Notes under the pieces: generated by a model
What the model saw: only the letters and a program-made list of their open reading frames with translations
Told to the model about the DNA's origin: nothing
Database searches by the model: none
Made by a program: the position numbers and the translations under genes
DNA from: Sinohyriopsis cumingii
Taxonomy: Eukaryota; Mollusca; Bivalvia; Unionida; Unionidae
Assembly (NCBI GenBank): GCA_028554795.2
Contig: CM068839.1
Location: 89,190,182-89,254,181, forward strand
Reading direction: 5' to 3'
Length of the DNA: 64,000 nucleotides
In this document: positions 33,017 through 42,447 of the stretch, piece by piece
Numbering within the stretch: the stretch's first letter is position 1
Layout: each line of letters opens with the position of its first letter

Positions 33017-34126
33017 TCACTTCTTTTTATAGTCGATGACTTGCGAAGCGTCGATCCAAGAATCGAAACTGGGCGGATATCATTTCCAACGTACTTTCAC
33101 TTCTTTGACACGTCGTTTGCCCACTTTACGGGTTCTGCGTTCGAGAATGCTTTCGATGTCGTACACGTCGTCTTCTTTTTTGGTCACACGTTGTAACTCG
33201 GGCAAATAAAACGTTCCTTTGAGCACTTCTCCGTTCATGTCTTCCAATTTATAGACGGCAGGATGACGGCCATGCACTTGTCCAGTGACGCGAAACAGTT
33301 CGGTCGTCCAGTTAGGTAAGTAACCTTTGTCAAAAGTGCGTTTGGTTTTGCCAATGCGCACCCAATCTCCTACGGCCAACTCTCCACTTTTCTTGGGGAC
33401 AGCCCTCGTCGGGGACGTACCAAACAGACGCTCGAACACCAGCACTTCGTTCTCGGGAGTCACGTCTTGCAGGGCACGTCCGATGCTTCGATGGTAAGAT
33501 TGGTTGTATGCTTGCACCAGGTGCGGTAAGATGTCGATGTACTTCAGAGTGTGGTGATGCGTAAAATATTTCCACATGCGTTCTTTCAAAGTGCGTTGAA
33601 AACGTTCCACGATGCTGGCTTTGGTTTCAGGATTCTCGGTGGTAAAAAAATGAATGTCACGTTTCTTTAATTCTTTTTGGAAAGCTTGGTTCAGAAATTC
33701 GGTGCCTTTGTCCGTTTGCCATCGAAGAGGGTGACGACCGCTTTGTTTCAACACTCGTTGCAGGGCTCGCACTAACTCGCTGCTGGATTTGGAAGTCAAG
33801 GGCACGACCCAGGCAAATTTGGAAAAGACGTCGATGACACAAAACAAATATTTGTAGCCACGATTGTAGCTGGCCAAATGAGAGACATCGGCTAAATCGG
33901 CTTGCCATTGATGATCGATGCCTTCCGCTCGGGTGCGACTTCTGGCAAACTTGCGTCGAATGGGTTTGTGTAAAGTGTAGGTAGCTTGTTCTTGTAACCA
34001 TCGTTGCACTTGAGGTAAACGGAGACTTTTCAGTCGCGTTTTGGCAGCACGATACAATTTTTTAACTCCTGCGTAACCTGCAGGATGCGAGGGATCGTAG
34101 TAAATGCTGGCTAAGACTTTTTCCAT
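33017..34126 (-). pseudogene. INT: Retroviral-type integrase with chromodomain, chromodomain cut by TGA
   Basis: From the ATG at 34126: 348 codons, then TGA at 33080-33082, then the same frame stays open 20 codons to TGA at 33017-33019. The integrase joins element ends to host DNA. The catalytic triad is Asp77 (QADLADV), Asp139 (QTDKGTEF) and Glu174 (ASIVERF), D-x34-E. The C-terminal part DVYDIESILERRTRKV to VRWK is a chromodomain, and the in-frame TGA falls where the WKGYPP-type glycine is expected. The catalytic core is intact but the chromatin-binding module is truncated. Poly-A just before the ATG (MEK) makes this start preferable to non-ATG codons upstream. Confidence 0.88.
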
Positions 34127-34149
34127 TTTTTTTTTTGTTGATTGGTGTG

Positions 34150-34776
34150 TTAATAAGGCACCCACTCTTGGAAGAGGCTACTCTTTTTCTCTTGGGGTAT
34201 TTTTTTGGATTGCAATGCTTTGCGTGTGCGACCGGCAATAGGTGTTGAAGAGGAGGATGTCTGAGCGGGGAATATCGGTTCTTGTTTCACTTCTGTCTTC
34301 ACTTCTGTCTTCACTTTCTTTTTCTCTTGTGATGAAGAAGGGGTGGCCATCATCTTTTTAATCCATCCAATTCTGGAGGTAGGTGGTGTTGTTAACTTGC
34401 GTACTTTTTCGAGTGGAGTTTGAAACCTTTCTTCTTCTTCTTTTTCTGTCTTGGTCACGGGTACTGGTGGTACTGGTACTGGTGATGGTGCTGGACTTTT
34501 CATCAAGCTCTTAAAATCTTTCAGAGTGGGTAGAGCTGTTTCGTCTAAAGCTTTCTGGTGAAAGAGTTGCAGTCGTTGCAAGAGTTGACCGTACTTTTGC
34601 GATTTTTCTGTTTCGGACAAATCTTGGCGATCCATTAAGGACTGCAATTCGTGTTGTAACTGGGACATCTCGCTCAAATGGGGATTGGGAGGTAAATGCG
34701 GGGTGCGTTGTTCTTGCCACCGATGGTATTCCATCCATCGTTTGTAAGGCACTAAAGCTAGTCTTCGTCCTTCCAT
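34150..34776 (-). CDS. Polinton protein of unknown function, Pro/Lys-rich
   Basis: 208 aa. It begins MEGRRLALVPYKRWMEY, followed by a glutamine-rich coil (LQHELQSLMDRQDLSETEKS), a Pro/Val repeat and a Lys/Glu-rich tail with repeated VKTEVK. The MALVPYxxxxxx opening next to the integrase gene is familiar from animal Polintons, but I cannot assign a function. A GATAAAAAGG TATA-like box is at 34820-34830. Confidence 0.75.
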   Translation of the reverse strand: MEGRRLALVPYKRWMEYHRWQEQRTPHLPPNPHLSEMSQLQHELQSLMDRQDLSETEKSQKYGQLLQRLQLFHQKALDETALPTLKDFKSLMKSPAPSPVPVPPVPVTKTEKEEEERFQTPLEKVRKLTTPPTSRIGWIKKMMATPSSSQEKKKVKTEVKTEVKQEPIFPAQTSSSSTPIAGRTRKALQSKKIPQEKKSSLFQEWVPY

Positions 34777-34825
34777 GGTGTTGTCAGGGGTCGATTCTGA
34801 GATCTTGGGACTTCCGAAGGCCTTT

Positions 34826-35213
34826 TTATCTTGCTCCCACCAGTCCTCCCAACATGGTTCCCAAGACTCCTTTCAGTAAGGGGCCTAACAAGAGAGGCAA
34901 AATGCCTCCACGTTGGACCAACATCTTCTTCTTTTGACGAATGGGAATTTTCTTTTGAACCATTTGGCGAAGAACGTGACGATGTTTGCCTAAGCATTGT
35001 TTCTGGTGTTTGGACAAAGGGATCGTGCCTTTCAAAACGTTCAAACAACATTCGCACACGGTATCGATGACCTCTTTGGAGGCCGTTTGAATGAGTTTTT
35101 TTTCGTAGGGGTGGAGAAGCTTTGGACAGGACAGATAACATGTCCCCATGTTTGACTAAACGAGGAGGCAGTCCTTTCCTTTTCTTTCCTTGGGGTTTTC
35201 TGGAGGGTGACAT
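34826..35213 (-). pseudogene. Conserved Polinton small protein, frameshifted in an A8 run
   Basis: The ATG at 35213 opens a frame reading MSPSRKPQGKKRKGLPPRLV to SKASPPLRKK; a run of eight A (complement of 35096-35103) then throws it out of frame. The neighbouring frame continues with VCECCLNVLKGTIPLSK and VQRGGILPLLLGPLLKG to 34826. The two parts together have the layout of a protein commonly found in animal Polintons, with a helical N terminus and a hydrophobic GG-containing end. A 1-nt slip in the homopolymer explains the break. Function unknown. Confidence 0.75.
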
Positions 35214-35262
35214 CTTCAGGAGCACCAAAACACTGATACCCCGACTTGGTCACAGGCCTTTT

Positions 35263-36201
35263 TTATCCTGGAACGCGTCGCCACTGATTGTCTTTACGTC
35301 GTATCAACTTCATGACAGGCATGACACGTCGTGCAGGGGTACGCAACGGACTAAATCGAGCCAGTTCTTGCTTGGACAAATCCAGTAAACTTTGTAACAT
35401 GCCCGATCTTTCTTGGACTTTGATTTTGGGAGAAGGTACTTTGTGAGCAGCAGCCACTGCCACTAAATTGGAGGGTCCTGCCACTGGGGAAGTTCTTTTG
35501 GGGGTCATCAACGGAGATGTTCTTGGTGTAATCAACGTCTCCAAGTACTCTTCAGTTCTGGGTGTCATTAACGGAGAAGTGGATGAACGTGAGGATGCCG
35601 GAGACGCAGTCACTGCCGTGGCAGATCGTGGTTTGCGAGTGTAAGGTTGCGTCCTGGCCGAAGTGCCTCTCTTGCGACTAGTTTTCTTCTGTGGACTTTT
35701 CTTTTTCTGGGGACTTTTTCTCTGTTTCTTTTTCTGGGGGCTTCTTTTCTTTTTCCGGGGTGGTGATGTCTGGTCAGAGGAGGGTCCTGCCACTGGAGAA
35801 GTTCTTCTCTTTGGGGACCTGGTCTTTTTCTTCTTCTTGGGACTTCGTTGGATAACTTTGGGGGCATTAGGATCCCATCTTAAAAGTGAGCGAATGATGA
35901 CCCCTCCTAGAGTACCGCTCCCTCCAGGTTTCAAAATGATTTGTTTTTTGGTTTGAGTGTCGATGCGGGGATCGGCCAGTTGGACCAAAGCGACATTGTT
36001 TCGATCGAAAAGGCGTTTGGTTTGATGAGGAATCTGAATGATTCCTTGGAGTAATTGACGTGCCGTCACCGTGAACCATCGAAAGACTTCTTTGAGACTA
36101 GCCTCTAAGACACGAGCTCGTGTTTGTGGATTTTTTTCTCGACTGATGCCATACAAGGTACGAATCAATTTGACGGGAAGATGCGACTGAAGGGACGTCA
36201 T
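35263..36201 (-). CDS. Polinton protein with conserved N terminus and basic SPKKK-rich tail
   Basis: 312 aa from the ATG at 36201 (MTSLQSHLPVKLIRT). The frame is open further upstream but overlaps the ATPase gene, and a TATA box at 36239-36248 favours this start. The first 120 residues look folded (LKEVFRWFTVTARQLLQGII and SGTLGGVIIRSLL). The rest is low complexity, with many SPxKKK and TSPxxTP repeats, resembling DNA-binding tails. Possibly a DNA-condensing virion protein; not proven. Confidence 0.75.
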   Translation of the reverse strand: MTSLQSHLPVKLIRTLYGISREKNPQTRARVLEASLKEVFRWFTVTARQLLQGIIQIPHQTKRLFDRNNVALVQLADPRIDTQTKKQIILKPGGSGTLGGVIIRSLLRWDPNAPKVIQRSPKKKKKTRSPKRRTSPVAGPSSDQTSPPRKKKRSPQKKKQRKSPQKKKSPQKKTSRKRGTSARTQPYTRKPRSATAVTASPASSRSSTSPLMTPRTEEYLETLITPRTSPLMTPKRTSPVAGPSNLVAVAAAHKVPSPKIKVQERSGMLQSLLDLSKQELARFSPLRTPARRVMPVMKLIRRKDNQWRRVPG

Positions 36202-36238
36202 GTTCACACTGTGTGAGACAGACGAAAAAGGGTCTGAG

Positions 36239-36248
36239 GTTTTTATAG
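36239..36248 (-). promoter_or_regulatory. TATA box for the gene at 35263-36201
   Basis: Minus-strand CTATAAAAAC ends 38 bp before the ATG at 36201. Similar boxes precede the genes starting at 34776 (34820-34830), 35213 (35257-35268), 36998 (37045-37054), 37374 (about 37480-37490) and 41397 (41568-41576), suggesting one transcript per gene. Confidence 0.6.
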
Positions 36249-36254
36249 ATTTTT

Positions 36255-36998
36255 TTATGGGGAGTGAAATGAAGTCGAGGACGGAGACGTGTACAGGACA
36301 GGTCCTCCGTCTTGGCACCAGTGGTGAAACAAGTGGGTACAAAATCGCAAATCCTCGGGGTTCGTAGGTTTCAAATCGACGAGTAAATAGGCGTGTGGCG
36401 TTTGAGTGGCATCGTCGTACGCCTGAGTCAGCCAAGGCGTTCCTAACTGTTTGGCTAAGACTTGCACTTGCGATTTATCTCGAGGGCTTTTAAACAAGAC
36501 TACGTAATGCGCATTGAGACTGATGGTGCGATGGGCTTTACTTTGTTGAAACAAATTTTGGGTGATGTAAACGACACTGGCATTACGGTGATGCCCTTTG
36601 CGCGTGAACCACAGTTTAATTTCTTCTTCGTCTTCTCCTAACATGTCGTCGAAAATGACCAAATGGGTTTGACGGGAGTCAGAGACGATGCCGTCGTCTT
36701 CTTTAGGAATGCCTTCCACAAACACGATGGAATCGCCTTGACTTTCTCGCAAGAGGCTGTACGCCGATTGCCACTCTTTGTAACACCACACGATCCGTTG
36801 AGGTGGCCGATCGATCAAATGATGTTTATGTTCGATCAAACGTTTGACGAATTCGGTTTTGCCTGAACCGCTAGGTCCTGCAATGAGCATGTTAAAGGGA
36901 TGGCGAAGATACAAAGCCTCCCAACTGGCACGATCTAAGTGTTCGTCGATGACTTTGACAGTAGAGGAAGACGGAGCAGAGACAGCAGAGGTAGCCAT
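36255..36998 (-). CDS. ATP: FtsK/HerA-like DNA-packaging ATPase
   Basis: 247 aa. Walker A GPSGSGKT is at residues 41-48 (within FNMLIAGPSGSGKTEFVKR), Walker B HLVIFDDML at about 112-120, and the sensor-like VVYITQNLFQ near 143-150. This is the A32/FtsK-HerA superfamily ATPase that pumps DNA into capsids of Polintons, virophages and large DNA viruses. The length is normal for the family and no break is seen. TATATAAAC lies 47-56 bp upstream of the ATG. Confidence 0.92.
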   Translation of the reverse strand: MATSAVSAPSSSTVKVIDEHLDRASWEALYLRHPFNMLIAGPSGSGKTEFVKRLIEHKHHLIDRPPQRIVWCYKEWQSAYSLLRESQGDSIVFVEGIPKEDDGIVSDSRQTHLVIFDDMLGEDEEEIKLWFTRKGHHRNASVVYITQNLFQQSKAHRTISLNAHYVVLFKSPRDKSQVQVLAKQLGTPWLTQAYDDATQTPHAYLLVDLKPTNPEDLRFCTHLFHHWCQDGGPVLYTSPSSTSFHSP

Positions 36999-37068
36999 TG
37001 TGTGAGAAATGTCACTTGTGACACGAAAAATAAAGAAGACAAGAGTTTATATACTTTTTCAGAACACG

Positions 37069-37074
37069 TTTATT
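37069..37074 (-). terminator. Poly(A) signal AATAAA
   Basis: Minus-strand AATAAA 13 bp after the stop of the small membrane-protein gene at 37087. It suggests ordinary cleavage and polyadenylation for this transcript, in contrast with the histone-type ends of the accessory genes. Confidence 0.55.
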
Positions 37075-37086
37075 GAATGTTTTTTT

Positions 37087-37374
37087 TCAAACATGAATAC
37101 GAAAGACAAAAATACATAAAAGCCAAAGGCTTAAGTACAAGAATAAAAGGCACATGATAACCATGAACGTGGAATAAACACAAGTGTCTGTACAACATGT
37201 TTTGGGTAAAGTTCTAACCAGTTCTATAGTAGGGGGAAAGGTCACACAAGTGTCCTCCCGAAAGGGTCTTTCAGGCCTGTCCACGATAGTCCCGTCCTGG
37301 GTGACGGGTTCTTCTGGCACCGTCACTAACACGGGTTGAAAAGTAACTTTTTTCCTTGAATAACTCTCGTGCAT
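37087..37374 (-). CDS. Small C-terminally anchored membrane protein of Polinton 1
   Basis: 95 aa from the ATG at 37374 (MHESYSRKKVTFQPVLVTVP). The frame is open for 27 codons above this without an ATG. The basic-hydrophobic RKKVTFQPV opening is followed by a polar middle and a strongly hydrophobic end (FMVIMCLLFLYLSLWLLCIF) with a short HV tail, so a tail-anchored or type II protein. Function unknown. Confidence 0.65.
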   Translation of the reverse strand: MHESYSRKKVTFQPVLVTVPEEPVTQDGTIVDRPERPFREDTCVTFPPTIELVRTLPKTCCTDTCVYSTFMVIMCLLFLYLSLWLLCIFVFRIHV

Positions 37375-37485
37375 ACTGGGCCACCTCTTGGGTCCAAGCC
37401 AAACCAATCTGGTTTCTTCTTCGTCAACGACATGGTAAGTTACTTCAATGAACAATGAACTATCGATCTTGCCTAGGGTTCCTTT

Positions 37486-40400
37486 TTATATACAGACCAA
37501 TACCGACGTGACCGTACGGCAACGTAATGTGATTGGGAAGTCGCACTCCTTCTGGTATACAATTTGATAGACTTTTTCCAAGGGTCGACTGACGATGTGG
37601 TGAGTGGGTAAACGTACAATCTTGTTCGGTTGATAGGTGGTCACTTTAAAGGTTCCATCCTCTCCCGATTGCAAGGCTTCTTTCAATACCCCAAAGTTGA
37701 CCACTCGACTGGTACGATGATACAGAGTCAGTCCTTTCACTTTGCACGTCGTGTGCACTTCTCCTTGTTTGTCCCGGTATTCGTAGCCGTAATTTTTGGG
37801 GCCGCCACTGACGAAACTTAGAATCTTGTCGTCGGGATGCTCGTCTGTCCAGGCTCCTAAACGGTCTCCTTCGATGTCAGGGTGATGTTGAATCGGGTGA
37901 TGGATGTAAATGCAACTGTCCGTGTCAAAGTACAGGACGCGTTCCCCTAACAGTTCTAAAGCTTTGTACAATTTTAAGCGAGCATGGGCTGTCACGTAAG
38001 CCGCAATGATGACATTTCCAAAAGGGTCGTCTTGTACAAAGTCCAGATCTTCTTCGTAATTGACCAAGATCAAATCCTCTCGAACGACGTCCACGTGTTT
38101 CATGTATTTGGTTTTGTCGTGAATCATCTGGAAGTAGCCGGAAGGTTCTGTCAAATATTCCGTCTTGGGTAAACACGGTCGTTGTGCCATTTTACCCCAC
38201 AAGCAATTTAACATCACTTTGGCAAACGATCGCCTGCCTTCATTTTTCTCGATGTGGTCTAAAGAGATGCCTTCTTGTTCATAGTATTTCTCTTTGAATT
38301 GTATTTGGTCTTCGGGAGTGTGACACCAGGAAGGATAGCCGCTGGCTTCTTGCTTCAGTTTCAAAAAGGCATCCACGTAGTCAGCGAAAATGCCTTTCTG
38401 AGTAGGGTCACCCTTGTGGTACTGTTGTGTCTTGGGAAAGTGGCAAATTTCGTACACTTCTAACAGTTGGTATCCCATGTCCAGAGCTTTGAACAATTCT
38501 ACGCTGACCCAGGTTCCCGTCAAGGCCCGTTCTTCCTGGCTGTGATGACAAGGCTGATCTTGGTTGCACGTTTCGGCACAAGTACGGCACAAGGGAAACA
38601 TCAGTTTGCCTTGACAATGGTGAGGTAAGACGGGATGGTATAGGTTCGTGGGAGGCAAAACTTTGCACTTGATCAATCCTTCATATTGTCGAATGTTTTT
38701 CAGGTCGATGTGTTCTGTCAGCAATTGCGGGTGCCCTACAGGAAAGCGACAATATTTGCACACGTAGGGATACAGCGAACACACGTCCAAGTATTTGATT
38801 TCTTCTCCTTTCTCTTCGTCGGCTTGGTACAGCAAACAGGTGGCATTGGTCCTTCCTCCGTACAAACTATCCCTCGGGTTCAGCGGGTCCATGAACTGGT
38901 AACTTTCCACGAGGCGTTTAAACTCGGAATCGGTTTTCATACGGTGATCGTATTCGTGTTCCCACATTTCCACCACTTGGTACCCTTGCTGTTCTAACTT
39001 TAGGCGCCGCTGACAAGTGTCCTGGTACAAGTCTTCCATGGTCCGTTGTAAAAACTGATTTTTAGTGTCACGGTCAGGGTAGCAGACGGGACATCCGTGA
39101 AATAAGCAACCGTTAAACTCGTACACGATCTTGGGGTTTTCTAAGTCCCAGCCATCGACCGAATACGTTCCGATGGTCTTTTCGCCTCCTCCGTTGCGGG
39201 CATGCTGAATCCACTTGTCTTCCTTGTCGCACAAGTAATGTAACCAACGTAGGGCTTTGACCGAGTATTGACGCTTGACATAGTTGGTCGTTTGAGGACT
39301 GATGACAGCCACGGTGTTTTCAGGCATAAATCGTTGGCGGTACACTAAGGAACACGCTTTGGCAATGGTGCAAGCTTCTTTCAAAGGATCGACCCCTCCG
39401 TGTTCCATGAACAGTTCTCGAAATTTTCCACAGCAGCGTCGTAAAATGTCCACGTCGGAACGACAATACTTTAACATTTCTTCCTGAAAGTCGAAGGGGT
39501 CAGAGGCATGAGCCTGGTACCAAGCGTAGAAAGCTTCTCGTTGTTCGGTACGCATGTTGTCGGGATCGTAATAGTGAGCCTCAGGCAAATGGGGTAGAAC
39601 GGCGTGTTGATTGGCTTCTGTATTGAAAAAGTGAGGAAAGTACCCTTTAGCCATTTCTGTCATTCCAAACGTTTTAGGCATTCGACTCAAAGGCATGGCC
39701 AAGTAACTCATCGAATCTTTAAACTGCACTTGTCCCACTTGCATGAAAATGATTTTGGCTACGTTCAAAATCACTTTAGGACGTTCGGTGCCTTGTTCCG
39801 TATAGTACCTCAAAAGAAACTGTCCATCGTATCCGGAGAAATTGTGAGCCATCACCGTGGCATGACGATGACAATCTCCGTAACGTTCGATGTCCTCTTG
39901 GCTCCACGTCTTGTCGATGGGGTCTAAGACCCATTGGGCAAAATCGGCTAACGTGTTTGGTCCCCGAAAGATTTTTTCACGCCCTCCGGGAATCTTGCTG
40001 CAATGAGGGCAATGACTGAAGATAGGTTCTTGAATGCACTTCTCGCACGCTCGATGAGCCACGCAGAAATTAGGAATGTGAATGCCGGTCTCTTGCATGC
40101 AATCGAAATCGAAAAAGATGAAATTGCCTTTCTTCTTGTGACCGTCCTCTTTCTCTGGTGGGGGTTGGTATTTTTGCACGTAGCATTGGTGTTCCAAGTC
40201 CACGATGCGGTGACAAATGTGACATTTTTTCTTTCCTCGACATACGTGTGCCTTGGCATTATTGGTAAGTATGCCTTGTCCACAGGTAGGGCACAATCTC
40301 AGGAGTTGACAAGCACATTTCTTCTGTGAACCTTGCGTCTTCAAATGTTGTTGGTAACAGGTAGGGCTGACAAACGTGCGCAAACAAGTTGAACAAGGCA

Positions 40401-41397
40401 CTGGTTCTTCGCTCAGACAGGGTTGAGAGGCCAAACATCCTGGGCATTTCCATCCACAATGCTTGTGTTGCTCTCGATTGTTATAACCATAATCACATTT
40501 CTCACAATAATAACCGTATCGCAGGAATGCAGTGATACTGGTAATGGTATCGAAATGGTCATCGTGATGATAAAGGTGAATGTATTTTCCGTCCTTAAAA
40601 TCTTGGCCTCGAAACAACAGAGACCCACGCATTTCTTGAGGGTGCACTTTCAAAGTGTAGCGTGGAGCTAGGGCATCTTGCAATTTCTGCATCTCAGGAA
40701 TGCCACAGGGTGTGTCTTTGGACAGACCAGCTTGTTGTAACAGGAGTTCTGCTTCGTTTCGTTGTTTGGCTCGGTCCGATTGTCGAATAGTTTTCCAGGC
40801 TCTTTTCCATTCTGTCGTGTCGTTCTTGTTGGCATAGGTTCGTCCCACCACGATGGCTCGGGCTAAACACATCTGGTCATGAGGGTTGTTAATTCGGACA
40901 AGACTTGTTTTGGTGTTGCGAAGGTCGTCCACCAATAACATCTTTTTGCGTCCAGTCCCTTGAGGAAGAGAGACGTGAGCCATTTTCAGTGTGGCTTTAC
41001 CATCGGTGATGTCAAACTGGTCATTAGATTGTTGTACGTGTTGAATCTTGTCCATGACTTTGGAAGGGGTTAGTTCTGCGGGTCTGCTAAACTCGATCCA
41101 AACAGGGGATTTCAAACCGTCGTGATCTATGGATAGTGTCAAGCGATCGTCTTCTTTGGGTTGACATTGTCGCTTGAGTGCGGTGAGCAAAGAATCCCAC
41201 ACCCCAGTGATGAACCCTTCTGCTTTCTCCAATGGTACGTCGGCCTTGAAATCTTTAAACTTCACCGTGTAGGTGTAAGCCGTGGTTCTAAATTTTCTAG
41301 AGGCGCGCTTTTCCGTCTCTCGAATGGAATAGTATTTTTCAGGGTTGACTAAGGGTGACGAACTTGGTTTAGAGGTTTCAAATTCTGGTTCACTCAT
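37486..41397 (-). CDS. POLB: Protein-primed type B DNA polymerase
   Basis: 1303 aa from the ATG at 41397. The N-terminal 400 residues include several CxxC/H clusters (zinc-binding). Exonuclease motifs: FDFDC (Exo I, about residue 430), HNFSGYDGQF (Exo II, about 519), YCRSDVDIL (Exo III, about 645). Polymerase motifs: DVCSLYPYV (A, about 871), KVMLNCLWGKM (B, about 1060), YFDTDSCIY (C, about 1157). An extended region with YEFNGCLFHGCPVC is typical of Polinton polymerases. The gene replicates the element by protein priming at the ends and is uninterrupted. The frame is open above 41397 for about 47 codons without an ATG; a TATA box at 41568-41576 places that part in the 5' UTR. Confidence 0.95.
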   Translation of the reverse strand: MSEPEFETSKPSSSPLVNPEKYYSIRETEKRASRKFRTTAYTYTVKFKDFKADVPLEKAEGFITGVWDSLLTALKRQCQPKEDDRLTLSIDHDGLKSPVWIEFSRPAELTPSKVMDKIQHVQQSNDQFDITDGKATLKMAHVSLPQGTGRKKMLLVDDLRNTKTSLVRINNPHDQMCLARAIVVGRTYANKNDTTEWKRAWKTIRQSDRAKQRNEAELLLQQAGLSKDTPCGIPEMQKLQDALAPRYTLKVHPQEMRGSLLFRGQDFKDGKYIHLYHHDDHFDTITSITAFLRYGYYCEKCDYGYNNREQHKHCGWKCPGCLASQPCLSEEPVPCSTCLRTFVSPTCYQQHLKTQGSQKKCACQLLRLCPTCGQGILTNNAKAHVCRGKKKCHICHRIVDLEHQCYVQKYQPPPEKEDGHKKKGNFIFFDFDCMQETGIHIPNFCVAHRACEKCIQEPIFSHCPHCSKIPGGREKIFRGPNTLADFAQWVLDPIDKTWSQEDIERYGDCHRHATVMAHNFSGYDGQFLLRYYTEQGTERPKVILNVAKIIFMQVGQVQFKDSMSYLAMPLSRMPKTFGMTEMAKGYFPHFFNTEANQHAVLPHLPEAHYYDPDNMRTEQREAFYAWYQAHASDPFDFQEEMLKYCRSDVDILRRCCGKFRELFMEHGGVDPLKEACTIAKACSLVYRQRFMPENTVAVISPQTTNYVKRQYSVKALRWLHYLCDKEDKWIQHARNGGGEKTIGTYSVDGWDLENPKIVYEFNGCLFHGCPVCYPDRDTKNQFLQRTMEDLYQDTCQRRLKLEQQGYQVVEMWEHEYDHRMKTDSEFKRLVESYQFMDPLNPRDSLYGGRTNATCLLYQADEEKGEEIKYLDVCSLYPYVCKYCRFPVGHPQLLTEHIDLKNIRQYEGLIKCKVLPPTNLYHPVLPHHCQGKLMFPLCRTCAETCNQDQPCHHSQEERALTGTWVSVELFKALDMGYQLLEVYEICHFPKTQQYHKGDPTQKGIFADYVDAFLKLKQEASGYPSWCHTPEDQIQFKEKYYEQEGISLDHIEKNEGRRSFAKVMLNCLWGKMAQRPCLPKTEYLTEPSGYFQMIHDKTKYMKHVDVVREDLILVNYEEDLDFVQDDPFGNVIIAAYVTAHARLKLYKALELLGERVLYFDTDSCIYIHHPIQHHPDIEGDRLGAWTDEHPDDKILSFVSGGPKNYGYEYRDKQGEVHTTCKVKGLTLYHRTSRVVNFGVLKEALQSGEDGTFKVTTYQPNKIVRLPTHHIVSRPLEKVYQIVYQKECDFPITLRCRTVTSVLVCI

Positions 41398-41567
41398 GTC
41401 CTCTTCAAAATCACTGGCATGAATTTGTGCCAAGATTTCAGCTCTGGTACGAGGCGATAGATCACGTTTCTGCCTCTTACTTTCTTCTTCTTTCTTCTCG
41501 AATGAATGGGATCGTTTTATCTTGAGTGCAAAACGTCAAATGACTCAAGTGTAAACACCATAGACTA

Positions 41568-41603
41568 ATTTATAGTCATGGCAGACCAGCGTATATAAAA
41601 GGG
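41568..41603. promoter_or_regulatory. Divergent promoter between PolB and the zinc-knuckle gene
   Basis: Two TATA boxes back to back: CTATAAATT on the minus strand (41576-41568) for PolB, and TATATAAAAGG on the plus strand (41592-41603) for the gene starting at 41655. The spacing to a transcription start 25-30 bp away fits both. Confidence 0.65.
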
Positions 41604-41654
41604 TGTGTGTCTTGTCCTTTCACTATTCATTTCACTCTCAAGCCGAGCACAACG

Positions 41655-42147
41655 ATGGAAGAGACTACCCAGATGGAACGTTTCGTCAGAGCTTTGCGAG
41701 GGGTCATTAGAAAATTCTCTTCAGACCAGCCGACGGACTACTCTCCTTCCTTTCGAGGTAAAAGTCAAGATACTTGCTATATCTGTTAGAAGAAAGGGCA
41801 TTGGTCTTCAGAGTGTCCAGACCGTCAAAAAAGAAAAAAAAACAGGGGCTAGAAAAGACAAAAGCCAGGATACCTGTTATTATTGTAAAGAAAAAGGACA
41901 TTGGTCTCCAGATTGCCCAAAAAAGAAAGAAGAGGAGTCAGAAGAAAAGAAGGATTCTTCAGAAGAAGAGAGGGATTCTTCGGAAGAAGAGAGGGATTCT
42001 TCGAAAGAAGAGAGTGATTCTACAGAGGAAGAAGAGGAAGAAAGAAGACAATTCTATTTAAAAGAAGCAAAGAAACAGGAGAAGAAAAGAAGAAGGGAAG
42101 AAAATGAGGAAAAAACGGTGAAGAAATTCAAAAAACAGAGAGACTAA
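41655..42147 (+). pseudogene. Zinc-knuckle protein with a duplicated, partly broken knuckle
   Basis: The ATG at 41655 follows a TATA box at 41592. The frame reaches half a CCHC knuckle (CYIC) and stops at TAG 41784-41786. A second, intact knuckle, CYYCKEKGHWSPDCP, follows in another frame (41870-41914), then a Ser/Glu-rich repeat (DSSEEERDSSEEERDSS) and a lysine-rich tail to 42147. The two knuckle regions are near copies (GATACTTGCTATATCTGT and GATACCTGTTATTATTGT). A GTAAAAGT donor and a CAG acceptor flank the broken copy, and removing it would keep the frame. It is therefore either an intron made from a decayed duplicate or a real lesion. Nucleic-acid binding is likely. Confidence 0.6.
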
Positions 42148-42405
42148 ACAAGGAGAAAGAAGAAGTCAATGAACTTTTAATTAAAGTGTTCTGTGGTGAA
42201 TTGTGAATTGGATTGTAAAAAATGGATAAAAGAATACATGAATGATATAAGGTAAGTGTCTTTGAGTTTTGATTTTAAAATAAGAAGCTACACTCACGCA
42301 CTCATACACAGACATGTACTATAAGGGTAAAATGGTTTGGTTTTTTTTTGTTGATTTTTGAGTTATTGGCAAATTGAAAGGCTATCTCTTTTCGAGAGAA
42401 GTGGG
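42148..42405. other. Convergent 3' region between zinc-knuckle gene and gene D
   Basis: ATTAAA at 42180-42185 may serve as poly(A) signal for the plus-strand gene. From 42364 on, sequence closely matches the inner part of the terminal repeats (GGCAAATTGAAAGGCTATCT) and leads into the stem-loop. Confidence 0.55.
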
Positions 42406-42406
42406 T

Positions 42407-42422
42407 GGCCCTGAAAAGGGCC
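42407..42422 (-). terminator. Histone-type 3' stem-loop after gene D
   Basis: Minus strand AAAAAGGCCCTTTTCAGGGC with the stem closing GCC and flank ACCCA: perfect 6-bp stem, TTTC loop. The purine block CGAAAAGAGATAGCC follows after about 15 nt. It lies 26 bp after the stop of gene D and matches the metazoan histone consensus, including both flanks. Confidence 0.9.
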
Positions 42423-42447
42423 TTTTTATTTTGGTGTAGGGGTGAGT

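Noticed and set aside
36202..36435. A longer version of the basic SPKKK protein starting at 36435
   Set aside because: The extra N terminus lies over the ATPase gene in another frame; the ATG at 36201 with a TATA box 38 bp upstream fits better.
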